From NCBI GenBank assembly GCA_002368645.1, contig DFEE01000003.1, positions 1 through 64,000 of the forward strand: DNA of 64,000 nucleotides, read 5' to 3'. The number at the start of each line of letters is the position of its first letter. The first letter of the stretch is position 1. A program made the position numbers and the translations under genes. Under the pieces are notes generated by a model. That model did not search any database, had not been told where the DNA came from, and saw nothing but the letters and a program-made list of their open reading frames with translations. Of this stretch, positions 17,106 through 26,250 are shown piece by piece. This DNA comes from Bacteroidales bacterium UBA3810. Its GTDB lineage: Bacteria > Bacteroidota > Bacteroidia > Bacteroidales > Paludibacteraceae.

Positions 17106-17822
17106 ATGATTTCAACAGCAGTTATAATGGCAGCAGGAATGGGTACTCGTTTTGGACACATGACTGACCAGCAGCCAAAAGGATTTGTTTTATTTAAAAA
17201 CAAACCTATGATTATACGAGCCATAGATACCCTGATTCAATGCGGTATAAAGAGAATTATCATTGGTACCGGTTACCACAAAGAGGCGTACGAAGCGTTG
17301 TGCGAAACATATCCACAAATTGAATGCGTCTATAGTCCACGATATGCGGAAACGAATAGCATGTACACTTTGTATAATTGCAGAAATGTTATTGGCAAAG
17401 ATGATTTTCTACTGTTAGAATCTGATCTTGTATATGACAAGGAGGCTGTATTATCCCTGATGCGTTGTCCTTTTGAATCGGCGATGTTAATCACATCAGT
17501 GCGTAAATTTCAAGATCAATACTATGTGGAGATGAACGAAGAACAACAATTAGTTCGTTGCTCTACCAACAAAAACGAACTAAATCCTTCCGGAGAATTG
17601 GTTGGAATTCATAAAATCAGTAATGAGTTTTACCTGACAATGGTAAAAGACTACGAACAGAAAATGGACGAACTCCCGAAACTTGGCTATGAATACGAAT
17701 TATTAGCTATCTCACAAAACAAAAAACCATTGTACGTATTAAAGAACGACCAATGCGCATGGTATGAGATTGATGATATAGATGACTTAAAATATTCAGA
17801 AGAGCATATCAACATTGAATAA
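17106..17822 (+). CDS. LicC-like nucleotidyltransferase, probable CTP:2-aminoethylphosphonate cytidylyltransferase
   Basis: This 238-residue sugar/choline-phosphate type nucleotidyltransferase has the signature VIMAAGMGTRFGHMTDQQPK (residues 6-25), a metal-binding acidic segment LLLESDLVYD, and the C-terminal YEIDDIDDLKYSE usual for LicC-type enzymes. Known relatives activate phosphocholine or 2-aminoethylphosphonate as CMP derivatives (PntC type). Because the next three genes make aminoethylphosphonate (AEP), activation of AEP to CMP-AEP is the likely role; that is inference from context. It lies 14 bases before aepX. Confidence 0.72.
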   Translation: MISTAVIMAAGMGTRFGHMTDQQPKGFVLFKNKPMIIRAIDTLIQCGIKRIIIGTGYHKEAYEALCETYPQIECVYSPRYAETNSMYTLYNCRNVIGKDDFLLLESDLVYDKEAVLSLMRCPFESAMLITSVRKFQDQYYVEMNEEQQLVRCSTNKNELNPSGELVGIHKISNEFYLTMVKDYEQKMDELPKLGYEYELLAISQNKKPLYVLKNDQCAWYEIDDIDDLKYSEEHINIE

Positions 17823-17835
17823 AAACAACTAATAT

Positions 17836-19143
17836 ATGGCAAAAACAGTTTATCTTGGCATGATTGCCGACATTATGCACCCAGGGCTGATTAATATCAT
17901 CTCCGAGGGTGCCAAATATGGTGATGTAATGATTGGCTTATACACAGACAAAGCCATCGCTACCCACAAACGTCTTCCTTATCTGACTTATGAGCAACGT
18001 AAGAATGTAGTGGAACATATTCAAGGCGTGGCGCAGGTAGTTCCACAAGATGATTGGAGTTATGTTCCTAATTTAAAGAAGTATAAGCCGGATTATATCA
18101 TTCATGGAGATGATTGGGTCGAAGGACCGGATAAATACATCCGGGAGGAAGTGTTTGCCCTCATGAAAGAGCAAGGCGGCGAAGTGATTGAAATTCCTTA
18201 CACACAAGGGATCTCATCCACGAATTTAGCGGACGAGTTCGCTAAGATGGGTACTACTCCGCAGGCTCGTATGAAGACATTACGCCGATTGATCACAGCG
18301 AAACCAATTGTTCGTATTTTGGAAAGCCATAGCGGTTTAACTGGATTGATCATAGAGAACACGAGCGTACAAAAAGGCGAAAAGACGCTTGAGTTCGACG
18401 GAATGTGGGCTTCTTCGCTCACCGACTCTACCAGCAAGGGAAAACCCGATATCGAAGCAGTAGATTTGACTACACGTCTTCATGATTTGAACGACACCTT
18501 GGAGGTAACAACAAAACCGGTTATCTTCGATGGTGACACGGGTGGCAAACCGGAGCATTTTCCGTTCATGGTACGTACTTTGGAACGTCTTGGTATTTCC
18601 GCGGTTATCATTGAAGACAAAGTGGGGCTGAAACAAAACTCGCTCTTTGGCACAGAAGCCAAGCAAACACAAGATACCATCGAAGGCTTCTGCGATAAGA
18701 TCCGTATTGGCAAAGCGGCACAAGTGACACGGGACTTTATGGTTATTGCTCGAATCGAATCGCTCATTGCCGGCAAACCCGTAGAAGATGCTTTGGAGCG
18801 CGCTTTTGCCTATGTGGCAGCTGGAGCGGACGGACTCATGATTCATTCACGCAACAAAGATGGAGAAGACATACACGAGTTCTGTAAACGTTTCCGCGAG
18901 AAAGATACGCACACTCCCATCGTAGTGGTACCTACAACCTTCAATCACATCACAGAAGAAGAGTTCGCTCAATGGGGAGTTAACATCGTTATCTATGCAA
19001 ACCACATGCTTCGTTCGGCTTATCCGGCTATGGTTCATTGCGCTGAGTCTATCCTGGAGCACGGCCGTTGTAAAGAAGCCAGCGAGGAATACTGCATGCC
19101 TATCAAACAAATATTAACCCTTATCCCTGGAACAAAACAATGA
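17836..19143 (+). CDS. aepX: Phosphoenolpyruvate mutase with N-terminal cytidylyltransferase-like domain
   Basis: This enzyme rearranges phosphoenolpyruvate to phosphonopyruvate, forming the C-P bond. Residues 1-135 are a cytidylyltransferase-fold domain (YLGMIADIMHPGLINII and a closing ISSTNL). The mutase follows in the isocitrate lyase superfamily fold: FDGMWASSL (about 184), VIFDGDTGG (about 230), and the hallmark EDKVGLKQNS (about 260-269) that separates mutases from lyases. Its 435 residues fit the fused form. The TGA overlaps the aepY ATG, so translation is coupled. The N-terminal domain may also act in nucleotide activation. Confidence 0.92.
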   Translation: MAKTVYLGMIADIMHPGLINIISEGAKYGDVMIGLYTDKAIATHKRLPYLTYEQRKNVVEHIQGVAQVVPQDDWSYVPNLKKYKPDYIIHGDDWVEGPDKYIREEVFALMKEQGGEVIEIPYTQGISSTNLADEFAKMGTTPQARMKTLRRLITAKPIVRILESHSGLTGLIIENTSVQKGEKTLEFDGMWASSLTDSTSKGKPDIEAVDLTTRLHDLNDTLEVTTKPVIFDGDTGGKPEHFPFMVRTLERLGISAVIIEDKVGLKQNSLFGTEAKQTQDTIEGFCDKIRIGKAAQVTRDFMVIARIESLIAGKPVEDALERAFAYVAAGADGLMIHSRNKDGEDIHEFCKRFREKDTHTPIVVVPTTFNHITEEEFAQWGVNIVIYANHMLRSAYPAMVHCAESILEHGRCKEASEEYCMPIKQILTLIPGTKQ

Positions 19144-20264
19144 TTGCACCTGATAAATTCATAGAAAAACTGCATGCAGGAGGAGTGGACTTCTTTGCTG
19201 GAGTGCCGGATTCCCTTCTGAAGAATCTTTGTGCGTATATTACAGATAATATCGCGCGCGAGAATAATATCATTGCAGCCAACGAGGGAAATGCCATTGG
19301 ATTAGCGGCAGGATACCATTTGGCAACAGGAAAAGCCGGCTGTGTGTATATGCAGAATTCCGGTGAGGGAAACATCGTCAATCCTCTTTTGTCGCTCATG
19401 GATGCGGATGTCTATAAAATGCCTTTGCTGCTGATTATCGGTTGGCGTGGTGAGCCGGGAGTGCATGACGAACCGCAACACGTTAAACAAGGAAAAGTAA
19501 CGCTTTCCTTGTTAGATACTATGGGAGTGCCGTATCTGGTATTGGATGATAATTGGGAAAATCAAGTAGATCAAGCCTTAAATGCTATTCAGGATACCAA
19601 TGGCATTTATGCGCTTATCGTGCGCAAAGGAACATTTGACGAATACAAACTGCAAAATCAGGTACTACAAGATTGGTCTTTAGCCCGCGAGGAAGCTATA
19701 CAGATTGTTGTCGATCAACTGCATGAGGATGATATCATTGTTTCCACAACAGGTATGATCAGCCGTGAGCTCTTCGAATACCGCGAATCAAAAGGACAAG
19801 GACATGCGCATGATTTCCTGACGGTGGGTTCGATGGGGCATGCTTCGCAGATTGCTTTAGGCATCGCACTCCAAAAACCAAACAGACGTGTGATTGTTTT
19901 TGATGGAGATGGCGCTTTACTCATGCATATGGGTGGAATGGCAATTATTGCAGATTACAATCCTAAGAACCTTGTACATATCGTCTTCAATAATGGAGCA
20001 CATGACTCGGTGGGTGGGCAACCCACTGTTGGGCAGAAGATAGATGTAGAGACTATTGCCAAGGCTGTGGGGTATGCAGATGTAGTAAGTGTGGATTCCC
20101 AAGAATCGCTGATATCTGCTATGAACAATGTGAATAACGCTGTAATAAATGGTGTGGCTCTCATCAATGTCAACGTACATAAAGGAAACCGCAAAGATCT
20201 CGGTCGCCCGACTACCACTCCGCAACAAAATAAAGAATCTTTAATGAAAGAATTACAGAAATGA
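19140..20264 (+). CDS. aepY: Phosphonopyruvate decarboxylase
   Basis: This thiamine diphosphate enzyme decarboxylates phosphonopyruvate to phosphonoacetaldehyde, which pulls the unfavourable mutase step forward. Its 374 residues match the family. FFAGVPDSLLKNLCAY is near the N-terminus, the substrate-facing NEGNAIGLAAGYHLATGK follows, and the TPP/Mg motif is GDGALLMHMGG (about 255) with NNGAHDSVGGQPTVG. ATGA overlaps join it to aepX and aepZ, so stoichiometric expression of the pathway is likely. Confidence 0.93.
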   Translation: MIAPDKFIEKLHAGGVDFFAGVPDSLLKNLCAYITDNIARENNIIAANEGNAIGLAAGYHLATGKAGCVYMQNSGEGNIVNPLLSLMDADVYKMPLLLIIGWRGEPGVHDEPQHVKQGKVTLSLLDTMGVPYLVLDDNWENQVDQALNAIQDTNGIYALIVRKGTFDEYKLQNQVLQDWSLAREEAIQIVVDQLHEDDIIVSTTGMISRELFEYRESKGQGHAHDFLTVGSMGHASQIALGIALQKPNRRVIVFDGDGALLMHMGGMAIIADYNPKNLVHIVFNNGAHDSVGGQPTVGQKIDVETIAKAVGYADVVSVDSQESLISAMNNVNNAVINGVALINVNVHKGNRKDLGRPTTTPQQNKESLMKELQK

Positions 20265-21376
20265 ATATCAAACGAAATATATTATTAAACCCGGGACCGT
20301 CCACTACGACCGATACAGTAAAAATGGCTCAGGTTGTGCCGGATATCTGCCCGCGTGAGAAGGAGTTCGCCGGTCTTATGAAAGGGCTGCGGAATGATTT
20401 GCTGAAAGTGGCTCATGCTCCTGCTGATCAATACACAGCAGTCTTGTTTTGTGGGTCGGGAACGATAAATATTGATATATGCATCAACTCATTACTTCCC
20501 GAGAATAAAAAAGTGCTTGTAGTAAATAATGGCGCATATAATTCTCGTGCGGTAGAAGTGTGTCAGATGTACCATTTGCCTTATATTGACTTGAAATCCT
20601 CCGTTTTTGAGCAACCAAATTTAGCGGATGTTGAAAGCACTCTGCAGGAAAATCCGGATGTGGCTATGGTATATTGCTGCCATCATGAGACAGGAACCGG
20701 AGTGCTTAACCCGATTCGGAAAATTGGAGCATTGGCACATAAGTACGGAGCAATCTTTGTGAGCGATACGACTTCTTCGTTAGGAATGATTCCTGTTGAT
20801 GTAGTAAAGGACAATATCGATTTTTGTATGGCATCAGCTCAGAAAGGTCTGATGGCGATGTCCGGTCTGTCATATATCATAGGCAGAGAAGATATTATCC
20901 GTGCGTCGAAGAACTACCCCACTCGCTCGTATTATACGAACTTGTATCTGCAATATGAATATTTCGAGAAAACAGGAGAGATGCATTTTACACCTCCTGT
21001 ACAAACTATCTATGCAACCATTCAAGCTCTGAAAGAGTATTTCACAGAGGGAGAAGACGCTAAGTTTGCACGACATCGTCGTGTCTATGAGGCTATCCAT
21101 CGCGGTATTGATAAATTGGGGTTGGAAACGGTTATTGACAGAAAGATTGAATCAGGATTGGTTGTTTCCGTCAAATATCCGGATGATCCCAATTGGAGCT
21201 TTGAAAAAGTGCATGATTATTGCTATGAGCATGGTTTTACTATCTATCCCGGTAAGATCAGCACATCAAACACATTCCGCCTTTGTGCTTTAGGAGCGAT
21301 TGATGAACCGGATATTATAGCATTCTTCGAAGTGTTCGAGCAAGCTTTAGACCAATTCAGTATCAAACATTTATAA
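20261..21376 (+). CDS. aepZ: 2-aminoethylphosphonate aminotransferase
   Basis: This fold-type I PLP enzyme converts phosphonoacetaldehyde to 2-aminoethylphosphonate (or the reverse). Residues show the family opening NILLNPGPSTTTDTVK, the SDTTSSLGM cofactor segment, and the PLP lysine in ASAQKGLMAMSGLSY (Lys near 195). Its 371 residues are typical of the PhnW/AepZ group. Because it follows a mutase and a decarboxylase in one coupled operon, it works in the biosynthetic direction here. The next gene starts immediately after its stop codon. Confidence 0.9.
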   Translation: MNIKRNILLNPGPSTTTDTVKMAQVVPDICPREKEFAGLMKGLRNDLLKVAHAPADQYTAVLFCGSGTINIDICINSLLPENKKVLVVNNGAYNSRAVEVCQMYHLPYIDLKSSVFEQPNLADVESTLQENPDVAMVYCCHHETGTGVLNPIRKIGALAHKYGAIFVSDTTSSLGMIPVDVVKDNIDFCMASAQKGLMAMSGLSYIIGREDIIRASKNYPTRSYYTNLYLQYEYFEKTGEMHFTPPVQTIYATIQALKEYFTEGEDAKFARHRRVYEAIHRGIDKLGLETVIDRKIESGLVVSVKYPDDPNWSFEKVHDYCYEHGFTIYPGKISTSNTFRLCALGAIDEPDIIAFFEVFEQALDQFSIKHL

Positions 21377-22819
21377 ATGCCGGAAAATAATTTAAAGAAA
21401 AAAGCAATAAGCGGAGTGCTGTGGAGTGGCATAGAGCGCTTTTCCACGCAAGGAATCCAGTTTGTAATTGAGTTACTAATGGCTCGATTGCTTCTTCCGT
21501 CCGATTATGGCCTAATCGGAATGCTCGCCATTTTTATCGCCATTTCACGTTCACTTATAGACAGTGGTTTTTCCAATGCATTAATTCAAAAAACAGATCG
21601 CAACCAAGATGATTACTCGACGGTATTTTATTTTAACATTATTGTAGCATCTGTTGTATATGCTATTTTATATTTTTTAGCTCCAATCATTGCTGCTTTT
21701 TATAATCTATCTCAATTAACATCAATCACACGCTATTTTTCCATTTCTCTACTAATATCATCTCTAACTATTGTTCATAGAACAATTTTGGTAATCAATA
21801 TCGATTTTAAAACCCAAGCTAAAGTATCATTCATCGCTGCTATTATATCCGGCACAATAGGTATTATATCTGCATATTTAGGCCAAGGAGTATGGGCATT
21901 AGTATGGCAATCCTTGTCAAATTTTACAATTCAAACCATTCTTCTTGTATATTTTGTACGTTGGATTCCTTTATTGAAATTTTCGAAGGCATCTTTTAAT
22001 AGCATGTTTTCGTTTGGTTTTAAATTGCTGATCACTAATTTGTTAGGAACCATCTATGATAATCTTTACACATTAGTTATAGGAAAAAAATTCTCCGCAA
22101 GTGATTTAGGGTATTATAGTAAATCCGATCATCTTGTACGTTTTCCCACAAACAATATTGCTTTCATTATGTCACGCGTATCCTACCCGGCTTTAGTCAA
22201 TTTAAAAGATGATGATGAAAAATTAGCAAATGCTTACAGAAAATTTTTGATTATATCAAGTTTTATTATATTTCCTTTAATGACAGGTTTCGCCGTATTG
22301 GCAAAGCCATTTATCGTTTTCCTTTTTACGGAGAAATGGATAGAGATGACGCTGATTTTACAATTATTATGTATAGATTGGATGTGGGATCCTATGTGCA
22401 AAATTAACACTAATATTCTAATGGTGAAAGGTAAGAGCGGATTGATTTTACGCTTGGAAATAATAAAAAGAATTATTTCTGTAGGTATATTATTTGCTTC
22501 ACTTCCATTTGGACTCATTTCCGTCTGTCTAGGTAGAATCATATACTCATTAATATCAGTTTATATAAATTCCTATTATACAGGGAAAATGATTCCAAAG
22601 TTGACATATTTCCATCAAATGATAATGGTTCTCCCATATTTACTGATATCCATCCTTATGGGTGGTTTGGTATATTGTTCAATACGATTAATTTCATCTG
22701 TGTGGCTGCAATTAGCCGTTGGAATCCTTACAGGAATCACTTCGTATTACATATTTGCAAGATTATTCCGTTTAGAGGCTTTAAATGAAACTATAAACAT
22801 CATAAAATCTAAACTATGA
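21377..22819 (+). CDS. wzx: Polysaccharide flippase (Wzx type, MOP superfamily)
   Basis: This 480-residue membrane protein has 12-14 predicted helices and the opening LKKKAISGVLWSGIERFSTQ seen in lipopolysaccharide flippases of the RfbX/Wzx group. It would move undecaprenyl-linked repeat units from the cytoplasmic to the periplasmic face. It begins at the base after the aepZ stop and overlaps the next gene by ATGA. From here to about 27.4 kb the DNA is distinctly AT-rich compared with the aep genes. Confidence 0.87.
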   Translation: MPENNLKKKAISGVLWSGIERFSTQGIQFVIELLMARLLLPSDYGLIGMLAIFIAISRSLIDSGFSNALIQKTDRNQDDYSTVFYFNIIVASVVYAILYFLAPIIAAFYNLSQLTSITRYFSISLLISSLTIVHRTILVINIDFKTQAKVSFIAAIISGTIGIISAYLGQGVWALVWQSLSNFTIQTILLVYFVRWIPLLKFSKASFNSMFSFGFKLLITNLLGTIYDNLYTLVIGKKFSASDLGYYSKSDHLVRFPTNNIAFIMSRVSYPALVNLKDDDEKLANAYRKFLIISSFIIFPLMTGFAVLAKPFIVFLFTEKWIEMTLILQLLCIDWMWDPMCKINTNILMVKGKSGLILRLEIIKRIISVGILFASLPFGLISVCLGRIIYSLISVYINSYYTGKMIPKLTYFHQMIMVLPYLLISILMGGLVYCSIRLISSVWLQLAVGILTGITSYYIFARLFRLEALNETINIIKSKL

Positions 22820-24069
22820 CAATAAGACAATTCATATCTCTCCATATCATACATCCTTGTTTGCGTTTGGTCAATCGGTTAACACCCAAAAGTGCAAAGA
22901 ATATATTCTTTCTGCCGCACCATAATTGCGAGAAAGATAACTATGATGTTATTAATTATCAAGCAGATAATGTGCTCTGTTTAATCAACCATATGTTGAA
23001 ACAAAGCAAATATAACGGCTACACATTTTATATCGTGCATTACAACAAACAAAAAGAGTATGATTATGTACGTTATTGTGAAACTATTAATTCAAACATA
23101 AAGTGCATATTCCTATATGCGCCGACTACGCAACATCCAATAATAAGTAATTTGTTTGCATTTTATCATTGTCAATATGCGTTTACATCAGATGTGTATT
23201 ATAATTTTATATCTAAATTAAAAAAGCAAACGGTAACATCTTTAGGATATTTTACTCCGTTTAAGAGTGATGATCGACATTTTGATGATAATCATTTTGA
23301 TTTGATGCGTCGCTACTATAACAAATCATACACCTACCAAATCACCACTTCTAAAATATCTTCCCAAATTCAATGTGTAGATAAAGGAATATACTGGAAT
23401 AGACATTGTGTATTAGGTTTTCCAAGAAACGATATATTCTATCAACATTCCACACATCAATGTCTAATGCAATTAGAGCAGGTGACGAATCTAAACATAC
23501 AAAAAATCATATTATACACACCCACTTACCGTGATTATGAGACAGCGGAGAGTGAAAAACATAGTATCTTTGGCTTCCCGTTTAATACTAAAGACATGGA
23601 TAGGTTGACTTCTATTTTAGAAGACAATTCTGCATTACTTATCTATAAGTTACATCCCTGGCAAGAAGAAACATGCATTGTTAATAGCAATAACGCTCGT
23701 TTAATGAATTATCGTGACATTCCTTTTGAATGTAACTTATATACAATAATGGCAGAGACGGATGTCCTTATTACAGATTACACATCCACCTATTTTGACT
23801 TTTTACATGGCGACAAACCTGTGATATTTAATTTCTATGATTTAGAGAAATATGAAGAATTAAGAGGCTTGTCCTATCAACCCATTGATTGTATCGCAGC
23901 CGGACATATTATTAAGAATGCCCAACAATTGACCGATGCAGTTAGTAGCGTACTTTATGGTCATGATCCATATAAGGAAAAAAGAAACGAAATACATCGC
24001 ATGTTTAATTTTCATCATGATGGCAATAGTGCTGAGCGCATTTGCCAACTAATACTACATAACCAATGA
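22816..24069 (+). CDS. TagB/TagF-like transferase (CDP-glycerol glycerophosphotransferase family), candidate CMP-AEP transferase
   Basis: This 417-residue protein has the C-terminal signature of the CDP-glycerol glycerophosphotransferase family: ILYTPTYRDYE (about 235), IYKLHPWQE (about 276), and DVLITDYTSTYFDFLHGDKP followed by VIFNFYDLEKYEE and a RGL motif. Family enzymes transfer a phospho-alcohol from a CDP donor to a glycan. No CDP-glycerol, CDP-ribitol or CDP-abequose synthesis gene is present here, but genes for AEP and a cytidylyltransferase are. I infer that it may transfer AEP from CMP-AEP to the repeat unit. Overlaps on both sides place it in the operon core. Confidence 0.7.
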   Translation: MTIRQFISLHIIHPCLRLVNRLTPKSAKNIFFLPHHNCEKDNYDVINYQADNVLCLINHMLKQSKYNGYTFYIVHYNKQKEYDYVRYCETINSNIKCIFLYAPTTQHPIISNLFAFYHCQYAFTSDVYYNFISKLKKQTVTSLGYFTPFKSDDRHFDDNHFDLMRRYYNKSYTYQITTSKISSQIQCVDKGIYWNRHCVLGFPRNDIFYQHSTHQCLMQLEQVTNLNIQKIILYTPTYRDYETAESEKHSIFGFPFNTKDMDRLTSILEDNSALLIYKLHPWQEETCIVNSNNARLMNYRDIPFECNLYTIMAETDVLITDYTSTYFDFLHGDKPVIFNFYDLEKYEELRGLSYQPIDCIAAGHIIKNAQQLTDAVSSVLYGHDPYKEKRNEIHRMFNFHHDGNSAERICQLILHNQ

Positions 24070-25040
24070 TACTATCTATTATCATACCCGTTTATAATGT
24101 TGAGCGATATATTGATCGCTGTCTTGCATCATGTTTACAACAGGATTTACTCGTTAGCGAATATGAAATCATTGTCGTAAACGATGGAACTCCTGACAAT
24201 AGTATGGAGATTGTTCAAAAATATGCTCAATCATACTCTAACATTGTGGTCATTGAACAAGAAAATAAAGGTTTATCAGAAGCTCGCAATTCAGGATTAA
24301 GAATTGCAAAAGGTGATTATGTATGGTTTGTAGATTCTGATGATTGGATTAAAACCAATTGTCTAAAAGCTATCTCTGAACGCATGAGTGATCAGCACCT
24401 TGATGCACTACATATCTCTGTATTTAACGTTACTAATGGCGAACAAACATTACGTTTTGATTATTCCGCTTTTGATGGTTCCATATGGAAAGGGAAAGAA
24501 ATACTTTCTAAATTCCAATTTCAGAACCCGGCTCAATTTACGATATACAAACGGTATTTTTTACTATCACACAACTTATCCTTTTACCCTAAAATTTATC
24601 ATGAAGATGTAGAATTTACTCCACGAGCTTATTACTATGCTGAACGGGTGAGTTATTTCACGTCTCCAATATATTTTTATGAATTAAGTAATACATCATC
24701 CATAATGCACAATGTTTCAATAAAACGGGTTTTTGACATGTCACTTATATTGCAAAGGCATCTTACATTTATTGAACATGAAGTAAAAGAAAAGGAATGC
24801 TTGCCTGCTTTTGGTACGATTGTAGGACAATTACTCAATAGCTCATTAAGGGTGATCAAATTAGTTGGTGATACTTCTCATAGAAAAAACTATATTCATT
24901 TTATTAATCAGTACAAAACGATAATTGTCACACTTATGCGTCATTGTACAAACCCGTATTTTCGTTTCGAATCTTATCTATTAGGATTATCTACACGTTT
25001 ATTTATTTGTTATTATTATCTTATCCATTTTAATCGATAA
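24066..25040 (+). CDS. GT2 family glycosyltransferase
   Basis: This 324-residue GT-A enzyme opens with LSIIIPVYNVERYIDRCLAS, followed by ISVVND-like IIVVNDGTPDNS and the DxD-bearing VWFVDSDDWIK (about residues 85-95). It probably adds one sugar to the undecaprenyl-linked repeat unit at the cytoplasmic face of the inner membrane. The donor sugar cannot be predicted. Its start overlaps the preceding transferase by ATGA, and the gene is AT-rich like its neighbours. Confidence 0.88.
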   Translation: MILSIIIPVYNVERYIDRCLASCLQQDLLVSEYEIIVVNDGTPDNSMEIVQKYAQSYSNIVVIEQENKGLSEARNSGLRIAKGDYVWFVDSDDWIKTNCLKAISERMSDQHLDALHISVFNVTNGEQTLRFDYSAFDGSIWKGKEILSKFQFQNPAQFTIYKRYFLLSHNLSFYPKIYHEDVEFTPRAYYYAERVSYFTSPIYFYELSNTSSIMHNVSIKRVFDMSLILQRHLTFIEHEVKEKECLPAFGTIVGQLLNSSLRVIKLVGDTSHRKNYIHFINQYKTIIVTLMRHCTNPYFRFESYLLGLSTRLFICYYYLIHFNR

Positions 25041-25056
25041 AGTAATCGCTATAATC

Positions 25057-26241
25057 ATGCTATACTTCCAATCAATAATTGTATATTCCTTGCTAGCTTT
25101 GTTAATGTGCTATTGTGCATATTGTTCTCAATGGATGCAGCATCGAACCAAGCTATTTGATTTTTTACCGGTTCTATTTTTTACGCTCGTTTTTGGATTA
25201 CGCTATGGAGTTGGAGTGGATTACAACAACTATGTTAATATATATGAAGACACCGTATATTATTCATCTATTGTAGACATTTTACAAAATGAACGATATG
25301 AAGCAGGCTTTTCTATTTTACTATTCATATGCCATTACTTTAATTTCCCCGTATATATTCTATTTTCACTAATTGCTTTTTTACAAATTTTCTTAATATA
25401 TAAAACTTTTAAAAATGAAAGAAACATTTTGCTATATATTTATGCAACGATGTTTCTAACTGCAATAGGAATGACGAGTTTTATGAACATTATTCGACAT
25501 ATGCTTGCATTCTGTTTCTTTATATATTCGCTTCTATATATTAGAGACAATAAACTGATTAAATATTGGATTTGCTGTGTTCTTGCATTAGCATTTCATC
25601 ATTCAGCTCTTTTACTTTTCCCTCTATATTTCATTTGGATAAGACATAAAGGATTGCTCCATAGACCAATAATAGAACTTTGCATTCTGCTGATTTGCGT
25701 CTTCATATCTTTTTTTGCAAAATGGCAATCCATCATACACTTTTTTGATGACATAACTATACTATTGGGTTACCAAGATTATATCGAAGATGCAGCAGAA
25801 ATGTTCATTAACAGTAAATTCGGCATCACGCGTATTGCTCTTCTTGTTATAAATCTAATCATCATCCTTAATAGTATAAAAATCAAAGAGTATTTCAAAA
25901 GCGATTTATTAAATATATTATATGATCTTTTCTTTGTAGGAACTTGTTTAGGCTACTTGTTTATGGGGAGTATGTTATTGCGACGAGCTATTATTTATTT
26001 TAGTGAAACACAATTTATTTTAATAGCTTACGCATTGTGCTACTTATACGAGACCAGAAAACAAGATGTCGTTCAAAAATTGAAATATATTACCACCATC
26101 ATCTGTCTCTTCATAACATATAATGCTTTTATTTATAATTGTACTAGAAATACTGGTGCATATGTGTCTTATTTTCAAGAAGACATGCATCCTTTGAAGG
26201 ACGAATTACGTGAAGAAATGTTAAGTAGAATAAATAATTAA
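25057..26241 (+). CDS. wzy: Polysaccharide polymerase (EpsG/Wzy type)
   Basis: This 394-residue multi-helix membrane protein has the layout of EpsG-family polymerases: an early loop with GLRYGVGVDYNNYVNIYE (about residues 48-65), which matches the conserved R-x-x-G-x-D-Y-x-x-Y pattern, and a later segment with NIIRHMLAFCFFIYS. It would join repeat units in the periplasm. Such proteins have little sequence conservation, so the call depends on the motif, helix content and position next to the flippase and glycosyltransferases. Confidence 0.8.
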   Translation: MLYFQSIIVYSLLALLMCYCAYCSQWMQHRTKLFDFLPVLFFTLVFGLRYGVGVDYNNYVNIYEDTVYYSSIVDILQNERYEAGFSILLFICHYFNFPVYILFSLIAFLQIFLIYKTFKNERNILLYIYATMFLTAIGMTSFMNIIRHMLAFCFFIYSLLYIRDNKLIKYWICCVLALAFHHSALLLFPLYFIWIRHKGLLHRPIIELCILLICVFISFFAKWQSIIHFFDDITILLGYQDYIEDAAEMFINSKFGITRIALLVINLIIILNSIKIKEYFKSDLLNILYDLFFVGTCLGYLFMGSMLLRRAIIYFSETQFILIAYALCYLYETRKQDVVQKLKYITTIICLFITYNAFIYNCTRNTGAYVSYFQEDMHPLKDELREEMLSRINN

Positions 26242-26250
26242 TTGTTCTTT

